Source: Candidatus Hydrogenedentota bacterium
GTDB lineage: Bacteria; Hydrogenedentota; Hydrogenedentia; Hydrogenedentales; JAEUWI01
Length of the DNA stretch: 64,000 nt
Reading direction: 5' to 3'
NCBI GenBank assembly: GCA_016791475.1
Contig: JAEUWI010000027.1
Span: 28,938 to 92,937, forward strand
Part shown: positions 45,092-54,691 of the stretch, one piece after another
Layout of the letters: every line of letters starts with the position of its first letter
Numbering within the stretch: position 1 is the first letter of the stretch
Position numbers and translations under genes: made by a program
Notes under the pieces: model-generated
What the model was told of the DNA's origin: nothing
What the model saw: the letters and a program-made list of their open reading frames with translations, nothing else
Database searches by the model: none

Positions 45092-45688
45092 CTACGGTGC
45101 AACAGAGCCGTCGAACTCCTCGGAATACACGACCTTGTCGCCACCCAGCGACAGCACGTAGCGCATTCGCGTATGAAAGCTTCCGCTGTAAATCGGGACC
45201 ACAAATTCCCAGTAGTGTTGGGGTTCAAGATTCACACCGAAGTAACTGAAGTTGCAGAAACCATTGAAGTAGCTCTCCAAGGCGCGCCACCGCCCTTCGC
45301 TGTCCATGACCTCCGGAATCGCATACAGCACAAAATCGATGGTGGGGATTACCCTGGTCTCGCCCGTGTTGTTGTAGAGGCGTACCTTTCTGCCCATGTA
45401 TTGGTCGTTCCAAGGTAGCGGTGGACCGGGCACGAGATAGATGCCCACATCACGCTGCAGCGGCACCATGGTCGCGTCGATCGGTTTCGACGCCTGAAGC
45501 ACGGAGTCCAGGATGTCATTTCGATAGGGGTCCTTGTGCGGACGTAGGTGGAAAACTGGATCAATGAGCCGCTCGACACGTGGCGGCTCCGGCGGTGGTG
45601 CGATCCAATTCCACGGAGCGAGAAACGCGAACGCCGTGACGGCGGTTGACGCGAACAGCAGGTGCTTGACGGCTTGCCGGATTTTCAT
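45092..45688 (-). CDS. Unrecognised exported or anchored protein
   Basis: 198 residues starting at ATG 45688, which is preceded by GGAG about 12 nt upstream. The N-terminus (about 8-26) is hydrophobic with a basic start, so it is a signal peptide or anchor; Pro-rich residues follow. The body has a beta-rich composition with aromatic residues, P-T-I-D-F-V-L-Y-A near 105 and W-E-F-V-V-P-I near 155. No family is recognised. It faces the YdcF-like gene end to end, with the terminator between them. Confidence 0.65.
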   Translation of the reverse strand: MKIRQAVKHLLFASTAVTAFAFLAPWNWIAPPPEPPRVERLIDPVFHLRPHKDPYRNDILDSVLQASKPIDATMVPLQRDVGIYLVPGPPLPWNDQYMGRKVRLYNNTGETRVIPTIDFVLYAIPEVMDSEGRWRALESYFNGFCNFSYFGVNLEPQHYWEFVVPIYSGSFHTRMRYVLSLGGDKVVYSEEFDGSVAP

Positions 45689-46018
45689 ACTCGGTGCTCC
45701 GAAGGGGGAACCATGGCCCGGTGACATCCGCAGCAATGGCTACGGTCCATCTCTACTACGTCGCGTGGAACGGAAGGTTCACTTTCAGGTGGTTGAAATG
45801 AGTGAAGTAGTTTGACCCTGGAGACGATGGATTGAGGCAACCAGATTGAATTCAAGGTCAATGACGGAGTCGGCATTCAGGTCACCTCGAAGTCGCTACC
45901 CCCATCCACCGGGACAGGCACGCGCGTTGACAACTCTGCTTCAACGTGCAATCACCTTCAAGATAAAACGCAACACGCGCTCGCACAAGTGGCGAGCGCG
46001 TGTCCGTCCCCTTCGGTC
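45689..46018. other. 330-bp gap with a terminator
   Basis: No gene is visible. The only clear structure is the hairpin at 45973-46003. The rest is unremarkable mixed-composition sequence upstream of the minus-strand gene at 45688. Confidence 0.4.
45973..46003 (-). terminator. Rho-independent terminator of the glycosidase-like gene
   Basis: ACACGCGCTCGC (45973-45984) and GCGAGCGCGTGT (45992-46003) form a perfect 12-bp stem with a 7-nt loop. On the minus strand it is followed by TGCGTTTTAT, and it lies 16 bp beyond the stop at 46019. Confidence 0.8.
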
Positions 46019-48322
46019 TTAAATTTTCTCCAGCAACCACCGACAATTCACCACCTTCTCCACCAAATCCAGCGGCAAGTAAAAATACTGGCAGGAAGGC
46101 TCGAATCCAATCCTTGAATCTTCCTTCACCAGCTCGTAGAGCTCCTTCGCCAATACCAACTCCGATTCCACCGCCTGGCGCATCTGTTGCCGCAATTCCT
46201 CCGTCGCTTCCGGCGTGCGGGTGGCGGTGGGATCGACGAGGGCGTCGCGGGCGGCCGTGAAGCGGCTTTGGTTGGCCACGGCCTGGAAGTGGTTCGCGGC
46301 GGCTTTCGCATAGCGCAGGTCGGTCGCGACGGCTTCTTTCATGTGGTCCGGCGCGGTTGCGGCGGCCTTCGTCAAAGCCTCGATGCCCGGCTTCCAGCCC
46401 TGGGCGACTTTCTCGAACTGGTCCGCGAAGATATCGGCGGGGTAGGGTCCGCGCCAGCCGTCGAGGTTGTCGTAGGGAATGCCCCACATGGTGGCGCTGT
46501 AGCCCGTCTTCTCCGCGTAGAGCGGGTTGGCCGAGCCCCATTGCACGGGGCAGGTGTAGACCACGCTAATATGGAAGGGGTATTCGCGGAAGGCTTCGCT
46601 CATGCCGGTCCAGGCCTGCCGCGCGAGAGGCGCGCCCTCGGCGCCGTAGCGTTCCGTCGCGATCTCGTTCAGCACGGCGTCAATACTTGGTGCGGGTTTG
46701 CGGCTGAGGCGCTGGGCCAACTCGATGTTGGGCGAGGGGTGGCCGCCCATGGTCCAGCCGATGAACATGGCGTCCAGGTTGGCCTTGGTCAGCAGGTTGT
46801 TGCAGTGCTCCGCCACGAGATCCATCACGGGCAGGTAGGGGACCGTGGCAATCTCGCAGGTGTTGTTAAATTGAATCTCTGTACCCGTTTTCAGGCCCAT
46901 TTTCTGGGCCAGTTGCCAGTGGGGCACGGCGCGCGGACCGGGTCCCACAGCGGAGATGGAGTACTCGCCCACGGTGGATTCAATACCGCCGCGCGAAATA
47001 GGCAGATGCCATTCACTGACCGACATGAGCCAGATGTTGTCCGGCAGTTGCTCGATGATTTCCACCGAGTCGCCATGGCCACGCCAGCCCCAGTCGGAGA
47101 TGAGCACGTTGGCCTTCGGATCGCCCCGATGGACGCCCTCTTCCTGAATGGCGACGACTTCCGAGAGTATATCCGTGTCGGTGCGCTCCTTGCATCGCGG
47201 GCAACCGCTCTGGCCACCGTGCGACGCGCAATTGGTCAAGTTTTCCGATGCGGAGATGGAGTAGATGCCGCCGAGGCCGGGCACCTCACGGAAAATGTGA
47301 GCCAGGGAAGCGCCCATCCACTGGCGCACTTCGGGCACCGAGGTACAGAGGGCCGTGAGCTCACCGCTCTTTGTGCCCGCCAGTTCCGGGTGCTTCTCGA
47401 AGAAGGCATGGGGCATGCCGCGCGGTTCATTGATGTAGAGGTAGAGCTTTACGCCGAACTTGTCCGCGCGCTCCACCATCTTGCGGAGGTTGGCGAGGCG
47501 CACCTCGTGGCCCTCGCCAAACTCGGGGAAGGTGGCGCCGCCGGGGGCCAGATCGCGCAGCACGGCATGGAGCCAGACGCCGTTGATGCCCGACTGGGAC
47601 AGGCGCTGCAGAAAGCCATCGGGATAAGGGTCCAGTTCTGGATGGATGAGCGGGTCACCAAAGACCGCCACATAGGAATGGACGATACGCTGAAAGGGCA
47701 CCTCGCCCTCGGGAGACGCGGGTGGCGGGGTGAAGTTGGCCACGGGCTCGCTCAGGTAGCGCGCAAAATCGAAGCGCGGCTCGCCGGGCTCGTTGATCTT
47801 CGCGCCAAAGTCCCCCTCCACCACGGCGCGAATCTCCGCCGCACGCGCTTTCACAGCATCGCTCGGCGCGACATAGCGCAGCGGATCCGCGACGGGCTTC
47901 AACTGGCCAAGCTTGTGCCAGAGAAAGTCCTCCTCCCGCAGCATCACATGGAGCCGCTCCGGCGTGAAATCGAGGAGCTGGAGCAACTGCTCATAGGACA
48001 GGAGGTGCCAGTTGCGACGGATGATGGTCACATAGCCGCGTTCCATCATCGCGCGGGGCACATCAGGCTTTGCGGGCAGACCCATGGACGTGGCGATTTC
48101 GGTGACCTGCGCTTCGGTCGCACCTAGGACTTCCGCTATCTTCGCGGGCACCACGGCGTTCCAGTTGCGCCACACGAATTCATGAACCCGATCCGGAAAA
48201 TAACCGGCCGACAGCGCGGCGGGGGCGCCACCGTGGGGCAGCATGGAAACATCGGCGGCGGGTGCGCCCGCGGCAAACAGGGACACGAGAACCAGCGCGG
48301 CGCGCCAGAGTCGAGATGACAT
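46019..48322 (-). CDS. Exported TIM-barrel glycoside-hydrolase-like protein
   Basis: 767 residues from ATG 48322 (GGAG 10 nt upstream), with a signal peptide ending near A-P-A-A-D. A central barrel-like region (about 200-560) contains repeated hydrophobic strand ends: G-I-N-G-V-W-L-H-A-V, K-L-Y-L-Y-I-N-E-P-R-G-M-P, G-I-Y-S-I-S-A-S-E-N and N-V-L-I-S-D-W-G-W. It resembles glycosidases such as GH20- or GH123-type barrels; E in I-S-A-S-E-N and D in S-D-W are candidate acids. C-A-S-H-G-G-Q-S-G-C-P-R-C could bind a metal. The C-terminal 200 residues are helical. Exact family and substrate unknown. Confidence 0.75.
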   Translation of the reverse strand: MSSRLWRAALVLVSLFAAGAPAADVSMLPHGGAPAALSAGYFPDRVHEFVWRNWNAVVPAKIAEVLGATEAQVTEIATSMGLPAKPDVPRAMMERGYVTIIRRNWHLLSYEQLLQLLDFTPERLHVMLREEDFLWHKLGQLKPVADPLRYVAPSDAVKARAAEIRAVVEGDFGAKINEPGEPRFDFARYLSEPVANFTPPPASPEGEVPFQRIVHSYVAVFGDPLIHPELDPYPDGFLQRLSQSGINGVWLHAVLRDLAPGGATFPEFGEGHEVRLANLRKMVERADKFGVKLYLYINEPRGMPHAFFEKHPELAGTKSGELTALCTSVPEVRQWMGASLAHIFREVPGLGGIYSISASENLTNCASHGGQSGCPRCKERTDTDILSEVVAIQEEGVHRGDPKANVLISDWGWRGHGDSVEIIEQLPDNIWLMSVSEWHLPISRGGIESTVGEYSISAVGPGPRAVPHWQLAQKMGLKTGTEIQFNNTCEIATVPYLPVMDLVAEHCNNLLTKANLDAMFIGWTMGGHPSPNIELAQRLSRKPAPSIDAVLNEIATERYGAEGAPLARQAWTGMSEAFREYPFHISVVYTCPVQWGSANPLYAEKTGYSATMWGIPYDNLDGWRGPYPADIFADQFEKVAQGWKPGIEALTKAAATAPDHMKEAVATDLRYAKAAANHFQAVANQSRFTAARDALVDPTATRTPEATEELRQQMRQAVESELVLAKELYELVKEDSRIGFEPSCQYFYLPLDLVEKVVNCRWLLEKI

Positions 48323-48570
48323 GGGATGCGTTCTCCAGACGTGGGGCAGTGGGTGATTAAAGTCTGGGCCTATCTTACCTGAATTCCCCTCGGGAATCGC
48401 GCGGATTCGGCGCAAGCATTCCCCGTGCGGTATGGGTGCAGGGCAATGTTGCAGTAAACGGACTGGGGGGTGGAGAAGAGGCATTTTCTCAAGGAGGACG
48501 CGCAGGTCATGGATGGAGTAAGATTGATGGCGATTCAGTCTCTCAATGCAGCACCCGTGGAGTCCAGACC

Positions 48571-51500
48571 TTGTTCGATCCAACCCGAGTCGTTCCGGTT
48601 ATCGCCGTCTGTGCCCTCGTGAGCGGCTTTTCCGCCGCGGCGACGGAACCCCTGTCCTACAACCGCGATATTCTTCCCATCCTCTCCAACAACTGCTTCG
48701 CATGTCACGGGCCCGACGCCCCGGCGCGCCAGGCGGGTCTGCGGCTGGATCAGGAAAGTGCCGCGAAACAGGCGCTGCCCTCCGGGACCATTGCCATCGT
48801 GCCGGGTGACACCTCGACGAGCGTCCTGCTCCAACGAATCAATTCGGCCGAACCCGACGACTTGATGCCACCACCGGACTCCGCCAAGTCTCTGACGGCC
48901 GCACAGAAGGAGACGCTCGCGCGCTGGATCAGCGAGGGCGCAGCGTGGCAGGCCCACTGGGCCTTTATCCCGCCTGCGGAAGTCGCGCCGCCCACGGTGA
49001 CCAATGCCGCGTGGCCCCGCAACCCGATCGACAATTTTATCCTGGCGCGCCTCGAAGCCGAAGGCGTCGGCCCCGCGCCCGAAGCCGACCGGAACACCCT
49101 GATCCGGCGCGTGACGCTCGATCTGACCGGACTCCCCCCGACACCTGATGAAGTCGCGGCATTTGTTCATGACGCCGCTCCCGACGCCTACGAAAAGGTG
49201 GTGGAGCGGCTTCTGGCTTCACCGCGCCATGGCGAGCACCGTGCGCGCCAATGGCTGGATATTGCGCGCTACGCCGACACCAACGGCTACGCCGCCGACA
49301 TTGCCCGCACCATGTGGCGCTATCGCGACTGGGTGATCGGCGCCTTCAACGCAAACATGCCTTTCGACCAGTTCACCATTGAGCAGCTCGCGGGCGATCT
49401 CCTTCCCGAGCCCACACTGGAGCAGCGCATCGCCACGGGCTTCAACCGCAATCACCCCATCATGATGGAGGGCGGCGCAATCTTTGAAGAGTTCCGCGTG
49501 CAGAATGTGGTGGATCGCGTCGACACCACGGCTACAACCTGGCTCGGCCTCACCATGAAGTGCGCCCAGTGTCACGACCACAAATACGATCCCATCTCCC
49601 AGAAAGAGTTCTACGAGTTCTACGCCTACTTCAACAATGTCGCCGAAGAGGAATCAAAACTCTTCGGCACCGAGCTCGATGGCAACTCGCTGCCGCGCAT
49701 CAAGGCCCCGCTGCCCGCGCAGCAGGCCGAGACGGCCCGCCTGGAAGCTGCATTGACGGCCATCCGCGAACGCAAGCTTCACGACGATCCCGCGTTGGAA
49801 TCGGCCCAGGCGCAGTGGGAGATGGCTGAGCGGAGCGCGATAAACGCGCGCTGGATTGAATTGGAATCCCCGGTCCTATCCGAAGACACCGCCGCGCCCG
49901 GCCTTGTTTTTGTCAGTGATACGAATCTGCGGGACATCACCGCGCTGCGCCTGGACGTAGCTCCCGGTGCGGATGTTGGCCTCGCCGAAGTCGAGCTGCA
50001 TATCGCGCCCACGGCGGGCGAAGCGCCCGAAGCACGCATTCCCATTGCCGAAAGCACGGCCACATGTGATGGCGTGAAATCAGCCCATGATGGCAATGCG
50101 GAGTCCATCTTTGTCGCCACCGGACCCGATGCCACAAGTGCCGTCTTCGTTCCTGCTTCTCCCTTCAGTTTTGCGGAGCGTACGCGCATCCGGGTGGTGC
50201 TCCGCGGCGTGGCTCTGGCCGCCGCGCGCGACCGAATCGATCTCCGTATCTCCAGCGACCCCGCCTTCCTTCCGGCGACCGTCGGTGGCTGGCTCGTGAA
50301 CGGACCCTATATCGCGGCCTCGGGTGATGAGGCGCTGGCCTCCAGCGACGTTGATCCAGATCAGATTGATCTGGGCGCGACGTATGATGACGGGCGCGCC
50401 AAGTGGATCGCCTTCCCCGGCGGCCTGGCCGATGGCGTCGCCCACAACTTGAGCGGAAAAACCTGCGCCACCTGGTTTCATCGGACGGTCACCGCACCGT
50501 CCCCGCGTACCATGAATCTGTCGCTGGACAACCGCAATGCGGTACGCCTCTGGGTCAACGGCCGCCTTGTCCTGGATAAAGAAGCCCAGCGCGGCGAAGT
50601 GGGTGCGCACCCGGCCCCCGTTACCATCGAGTTGAAGTCGGGGGACAATAGTATCCTCGTGAAGACGGTGGATTACTACGATTTCAACGCCCACACCTTC
50701 TTCTTCGCACGCCGAGGCGAGACCATCGGTCCCATGCCGCTGGATGTGGAGCAAGCGCTGCTGCGTGATCCCGCCGAGCGATCCGATGGCGAGAAGGGGG
50801 CCGTGCGCGCCTTCTATCGCAGTCGCCACTGGGATCAGTGGCCCGCGCTCCACGCGGAAGAGCTGGATCGCGCCTGGGAATTGGCCCAGCTCGATAAACA
50901 AATTCCCACCACGATGGTCATGGAGGAACTCCCGGAGCCACGCCCCGCAAACATTCTCCTGCGGGGGCTCTATGATCAGCCCGGCGACCCGGTTTCGCCC
51001 GCCGTGCCGGCCGCGCTTCATGGGTGGCCCGAAGGCCAGCCACGGAACCGCCTCGGTCTCGCCAATTGGCTCATGGATCCCGCGAACCCACTGACCGCGC
51101 GGGTGGCCGTGAACCGCGACTGGCAGCGATTTTTCGGCGCGGGTCTCGTGCGCACCGCCGATGATTTCGGTGCGCAGGGTGAATGGCCAAGCCATCCCGA
51201 GTTGCTGGACTGGCTCGCCAGAGATTTCATCGCGTCCGGCTGGGACATGAAGGCCCTGCAGCGGCGCATCGTCACCTCGGCTACCTATCGTCAGAACTCG
51301 CGCGTGCGGCCCGAACTTGCGGAGCGCGATCCGGAGAATCGCCTGCTGGCGCGCGGTCCGCGCTACCGCCTGGATGCCGAGCAGATCCGGGATAACGCCC
51401 TGGCCGCCAGCGGACTGCTGGTGGAGGCGCTCGGTGGACCCAGCGTATTGCCTTATCAACCACCGGGCCTCTGGCGCGACGTGGCCTATGGCGGCGGAGG

Positions 51501-52008
51501 CCTGCGCTACACCGCCCAGGAGTTTATCCAGGATCACGGCGACAAGTTGTATCGCCGCAGCCTGTACACCTTCTGGAAGCGTGCCGCCGCGCCGCCGGGC
51601 ATGCTCCTCTTCGACGCGCCCAACCGCGAAGTCTGCACCGCTCGCCGCAGCCGCAGCAACACGCCTCTCCAGGCCCTGGCGCTGATGAACGACACGCAAT
51701 ACGTCGAAGCCGCCCGCGCCATGGCCGAGCGCATCGTGAAAGAGTCTGGTCCGGATGCTACCGCGCGCATCGACTATGCCTGCACACTCCTGCTGGCACG
51801 TCCCGCACGCGACGCCGAGAAGACCGCGCTCCTGGCCCAGTTCGAAGCGCAACTTGACGATTATCGACATGATCCGGAAGCTGCGAGGGAATTATTGGAC
51901 ACCGGAGAATCGGATTACGACATCGCGCTGGATGCGGCCGAGCTCGCGGCCTGGACCCTGGTGGCGAATGCCCTGATGAATACCGACGCGGCGGTGACGC
52001 AGTTTTGA
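48571..52008 (+). CDS. PSCyt1-DUF1549-DUF1553 protein with inserted beta-module
   Basis: 1145 residues if translation begins at TTG 48571, which has GGAG 8 nt upstream and yields a clean signal peptide (about 1-24); GTG 48436 is the alternative. Domains: planctomycete cytochrome with C-F-A-C-H-G near 42; DUF1549 (about 140-360) with L-D-L-T-G-L-P-P-T-P and C-A-Q-C-H-D-H-K; then about 300 extra residues (about 420-725) absent from the paralogue at 23139, with beta-sandwich-like strands and an R-L-W-V-N-G segment as in carbohydrate-binding or PA14-type modules; then DUF1553 (about 780-1130). It probably acts in the periplasm with the DUF1501 protein at 53087. Confidence 0.9.
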   Translation: MFDPTRVVPVIAVCALVSGFSAAATEPLSYNRDILPILSNNCFACHGPDAPARQAGLRLDQESAAKQALPSGTIAIVPGDTSTSVLLQRINSAEPDDLMPPPDSAKSLTAAQKETLARWISEGAAWQAHWAFIPPAEVAPPTVTNAAWPRNPIDNFILARLEAEGVGPAPEADRNTLIRRVTLDLTGLPPTPDEVAAFVHDAAPDAYEKVVERLLASPRHGEHRARQWLDIARYADTNGYAADIARTMWRYRDWVIGAFNANMPFDQFTIEQLAGDLLPEPTLEQRIATGFNRNHPIMMEGGAIFEEFRVQNVVDRVDTTATTWLGLTMKCAQCHDHKYDPISQKEFYEFYAYFNNVAEEESKLFGTELDGNSLPRIKAPLPAQQAETARLEAALTAIRERKLHDDPALESAQAQWEMAERSAINARWIELESPVLSEDTAAPGLVFVSDTNLRDITALRLDVAPGADVGLAEVELHIAPTAGEAPEARIPIAESTATCDGVKSAHDGNAESIFVATGPDATSAVFVPASPFSFAERTRIRVVLRGVALAAARDRIDLRISSDPAFLPATVGGWLVNGPYIAASGDEALASSDVDPDQIDLGATYDDGRAKWIAFPGGLADGVAHNLSGKTCATWFHRTVTAPSPRTMNLSLDNRNAVRLWVNGRLVLDKEAQRGEVGAHPAPVTIELKSGDNSILVKTVDYYDFNAHTFFFARRGETIGPMPLDVEQALLRDPAERSDGEKGAVRAFYRSRHWDQWPALHAEELDRAWELAQLDKQIPTTMVMEELPEPRPANILLRGLYDQPGDPVSPAVPAALHGWPEGQPRNRLGLANWLMDPANPLTARVAVNRDWQRFFGAGLVRTADDFGAQGEWPSHPELLDWLARDFIASGWDMKALQRRIVTSATYRQNSRVRPELAERDPENRLLARGPRYRLDAEQIRDNALAASGLLVEALGGPSVLPYQPPGLWRDVAYGGGGLRYTAQEFIQDHGDKLYRRSLYTFWKRAAAPPGMLLFDAPNREVCTARRSRSNTPLQALALMNDTQYVEAARAMAERIVKESGPDATARIDYACTLLLARPARDAEKTALLAQFEAQLDDYRHDPEAARELLDTGESDYDIALDAAELAAWTLVANALMNTDAAVTQF

Positions 52009-52130
52009 GACTGGTTTTTAGCCACAGATGACTGCAGAGAAAGCGAAGAGAACTACTCACGGTGGGCCATATTCTTCACGCTCTTCCGCGGCAAGAAGAA
52101 TTTGCTTTTGGTTTTGGCGCAGAGGTCAGG

Positions 52131-52877
52131 ATGATACCGAGAACTGATTGCGATACCATCTACATCGACGATTCGGGATTCGGAAGCACGCATTACGTCT
52201 TCACTGGAATCTACATCCCAAGAGGCAGTGCGAATGCAGCGAACAAAATGATGCTCGATTGGCGGGCTTCGCTTGATGAAAGGTACGGAATCTCGCCGGA
52301 ATACGAACTTCACGCAACCAACTTTGTAAACAACCGAGGCAGACCGGCTGGTGAAGCAAGGCTTATCTTCAGGTCAACGCGTGTCAAGATCTACCTTGAG
52401 TGCCTGAACCTTATAGCGGGGGTTCCTGATGTCAAAATATTCAACACACTGTCTGATCGCAAGGCCCAGATGACTGCGTTTGGAAGATTATTGAACCGGC
52501 TTCAGGTCGCCGCTCGAAAGCGGGAAAGCACAGTTCAAGTCTGTTGTGATGGCGGTAAGGAAATGGAAATGAATCGGCTTATGCGAGATCTTCGCTTTTC
52601 AAATCTAGTTCCGAGTCGGTATGGGCAATGGGAAGATGGCCGACATTTCCAAGACGTTCGATTGGATCGCGTGCATGAAGCTATAGTCTTCCTGGATTCA
52701 CGGGAGAGCCACTTTATTCAAGCTGCCGATTTTTGCGCGTACGCCATGCTTCGCTGGAAGGCAGAGGAATTGCCGAACAGAACGCGGAGCAATCTCCACG
52801 AGGCGTATAAGCTTATCGAGCCAGTCTTTGAACGGAAGGCATTCCGCGCCGATCCACATGGCATCATTCGGGCATGA
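52131..52877 (+). CDS. DUF3800 protein
   Basis: 248 residues from ATG 52131, preceded by GAGGTCAGG. DUF3800 hallmarks: I-Y-I-D-D-S-G-F-G near 10-18 and F-I-Q-A-A-D-F-C-A-Y-A near 197-207; the acidic residues fit an RNase H-like fold. DUF3800 proteins often occur in mobile or defence-associated regions, but their activity is not established. Composition is visibly more AT-rich than both neighbours, and a perfect hairpin follows the stop. It separates a PSCyt gene from its DUF1501 partner, so it looks inserted. Confidence 0.9.
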   Translation: MIPRTDCDTIYIDDSGFGSTHYVFTGIYIPRGSANAANKMMLDWRASLDERYGISPEYELHATNFVNNRGRPAGEARLIFRSTRVKIYLECLNLIAGVPDVKIFNTLSDRKAQMTAFGRLLNRLQVAARKRESTVQVCCDGGKEMEMNRLMRDLRFSNLVPSRYGQWEDGRHFQDVRLDRVHEAIVFLDSRESHFIQAADFCAYAMLRWKAEELPNRTRSNLHEAYKLIEPVFERKAFRADPHGIIRA

Positions 52878-52879
52878 AA

Positions 52880-52910
52880 AAGGGCACTTGGCGTTACACC
52901 AAGTGCCCTT
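52880..52910. terminator. Perfect 12-bp hairpin after the DUF3800 gene
   Basis: AAGGGCACTTGG (52880-52891) pairs with CCAAGTGCCCTT (52899-52910) around CGTTACA. It begins 3 bp after the stop. No T-tract follows on the plus strand, but the AAAAA before the stem would give a T-tract on the minus strand. Confidence 0.65.
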
Positions 52911-53051
52911 GGGCAAGACCTAATCGCCATACGGCTTTCGGACCTGCAACTGAATTATACAATCATCACGGTGACCCGTCAATCCAAGATCCGCGGTCAT
53001 GCCTGAGTCAGTATTCCGCCGTGAGGTTGTCGCCCTGTCGTGAGATTGATT

Positions 53052-53060
53052 TGTTATAAT
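53052..53060 (+). promoter_or_regulatory. Extended -10 promoter for the second DUF1501 gene
   Basis: TGTTATAAT contains the consensus -10 TATAAT (53055-53060) with the TGn extension. No good -35 is visible at 17 nt. Transcription would start about 20 nt before the ATG at 53087, giving the DUF1501 gene its own promoter after the DUF3800 insertion. Confidence 0.5.
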
Positions 53061-53086
53061 TCTAACAGTAGTCACGGAAAATACCC

Positions 53087-54535
53087 ATGCACCCGCAACA
53101 AGAACACGAACAACTTCTTACCCGGCGCCAGTTCTTCGGGCGCTCCAGCGCCGGTATTGGCATCGCCGCCCTCGGTGCGCTCCTCGGCGCCGCGCCGCAG
53201 GTTGGTGCTGCGCCCAGAGGCGCCATGCCGCTCTTCCACCATGCGCCGAAGGCCAAGCGCATCATCTACCTCTTCCAGTCCGGCGGCCCGTCCCAGATGG
53301 AGCTCTTCGACTACAAGCCCACGCTGGAGCGCTTCCACGGCCAGGATTTGCCCGCGTCCATCCGCATGGGCCAGCGGATCACCACCATGACCTCCGGCCA
53401 GAGCACCCTGCCCGTGGCCGCCTCAAAATTCACCTTCCAGCAACACGGAAAGAGCGGATTGTGGCTCAGCGAACTGCTGCCCAACCTCGGCAAGGTGGCG
53501 GATGATCTCTGCGTCATCCGATCAATGAACACCGAAGCGATCAACCACGATCCCGGCATGACCATGATGCAGACCGGAAGCCAACTGCCCGGACGGCCTT
53601 CGTTCGGCGCTTGGATGAGCTATGGCCTCGGCAGCGAAAATCAGAACCTGCCCGGATTCGTCGTCCTCGTCTCCTTTGGCAGTTCGCGCCGTCCCGCCCA
53701 GCCCCTACGGCAAAATTTGTGGGGCGCCAGCTTCCTGCCCAGCGAGCATCAGGGCGTCACGCTCCGGCCCAGCGGCGACCCGGTGCTCTATCTGGCAAAC
53801 CCCCCCGGCGTCAGCGACGCCGCCCGCAGGCGCATGCTGGACACGGTATCCGCGCTGAACCAGTCGCAGTTGGAAGAGTTCGCCGACCCGGAGATCAACG
53901 CGCGAATCGCTCAGTACGAAATGGCCTATCGCATGCAATTCTCCGTACCGGAGTTGACCGATATCTCCGGCGAGTCGCCGTCCGTGCTCGAGAGTTACGG
54001 GCCCGACGTTCACAAACGCGGGACCTATGCGGCGAATTGTCTCCTCGCGCGGCGCATGGCCGAACGGGGTGTCCGCTTTATCCAGCTTTACCATCGCGGC
54101 TGGGATCAACATGGCAGCCTCCCCACGGACCTCGCTCTCCAGTGTGGCGATGTGGATCAACCGACCGCGGCGCTCATCCAGGACTTGAAACAGCGCGGGC
54201 TGCTGGAAGACACGCTGGTCGTGTGGGGCGGTGAATTCGGTCGCACGTCCTATTGCCAGGGCGGGATTTCGCGGGACAACTATGGCCGCGATCACCATGG
54301 CCGCTGCTTTTCCGTCATGGTCGCGGGCGGCGGCGTGAAGGGTGGGATTACCTGGGGCGAGACCGACGACTACGGTTACAACATCGCGCGGGACCCGGTG
54401 CACGTCCATGACCTGCACGCCACCCTGCTGCATCAACTCGGCGTGGATCACGAGCGCCTGACCTTCCGCAGCCAGGGCCGGGATTACCGCCTGACCGACG
54501 TACACGGAAAAGTGGTCGAGGGGATTCTGGCGTAG
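53087..54535 (+). CDS. Tat-exported DUF1501 protein, paralogue of 25485
   Basis: 482 residues with twin-arginine signal T-R-R-Q-F-F-G-R-S near 12-20. Core blocks match the first copy: [24 protein letters not shown] and G-G-E-F-G-R-T. The paralogy extends over the full length. It lies about 1080 bp after its likely PSCyt partner, while the first pair is 45 bp apart; the gap is filled by the DUF3800 gene. Substrate unknown. Confidence 0.92.
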   Translation: MHPQQEHEQLLTRRQFFGRSSAGIGIAALGALLGAAPQVGAAPRGAMPLFHHAPKAKRIIYLFQSGGPSQMELFDYKPTLERFHGQDLPASIRMGQRITTMTSGQSTLPVAASKFTFQQHGKSGLWLSELLPNLGKVADDLCVIRSMNTEAINHDPGMTMMQTGSQLPGRPSFGAWMSYGLGSENQNLPGFVVLVSFGSSRRPAQPLRQNLWGASFLPSEHQGVTLRPSGDPVLYLANPPGVSDAARRRMLDTVSALNQSQLEEFADPEINARIAQYEMAYRMQFSVPELTDISGESPSVLESYGPDVHKRGTYAANCLLARRMAERGVRFIQLYHRGWDQHGSLPTDLALQCGDVDQPTAALIQDLKQRGLLEDTLVVWGGEFGRTSYCQGGISRDNYGRDHHGRCFSVMVAGGGVKGGITWGETDDYGYNIARDPVHVHDLHATLLHQLGVDHERLTFRSQGRDYRLTDVHGKVVEGILA

Positions 54536-54560
54536 GGCGGATTGAACCTGTGGGATTCAT

Positions 54561-54662
54561 GGACGAAGTGGACATTGTGGACTGAGTGGACAATGTGGAC
54601 TGATTTAAATTCGTGATCGGTGAGTTGGCTTGTCCACCAAGTCCTCACAGTCCACTTCGTCC
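54561..54662. repeat. 9-nt-period repeat with inverted arms
   Basis: Two 18-bp copies GTGGACAWTGTGGACTGA at 54568-54585 and 54586-54603 differ at one base; each is two 9-nt units. GGACGAAGTGGAC (54561-54573) is inverted as GTCCACTTCGTCC (54650-54662). The element fills the gap between convergent genes. Confidence 0.8.
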
Positions 54663-54691
54663 AGACCGACTCCAGACTCCCGCCTCCAGAC

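Noticed and set aside
46187..48127. Long plus-strand open frame opposite the glycosidase-like gene
   Set aside because: It is antisense to a gene with signal peptide, ribosome site and terminator, and its residues are Arg/Gly/Val/His-rich as expected from a GC-rich shadow frame.
50080..51870. 596-codon minus-strand frame within the second PSCyt gene
   Set aside because: It covers the DUF1553 coding region in antisense, with no motif of its own.
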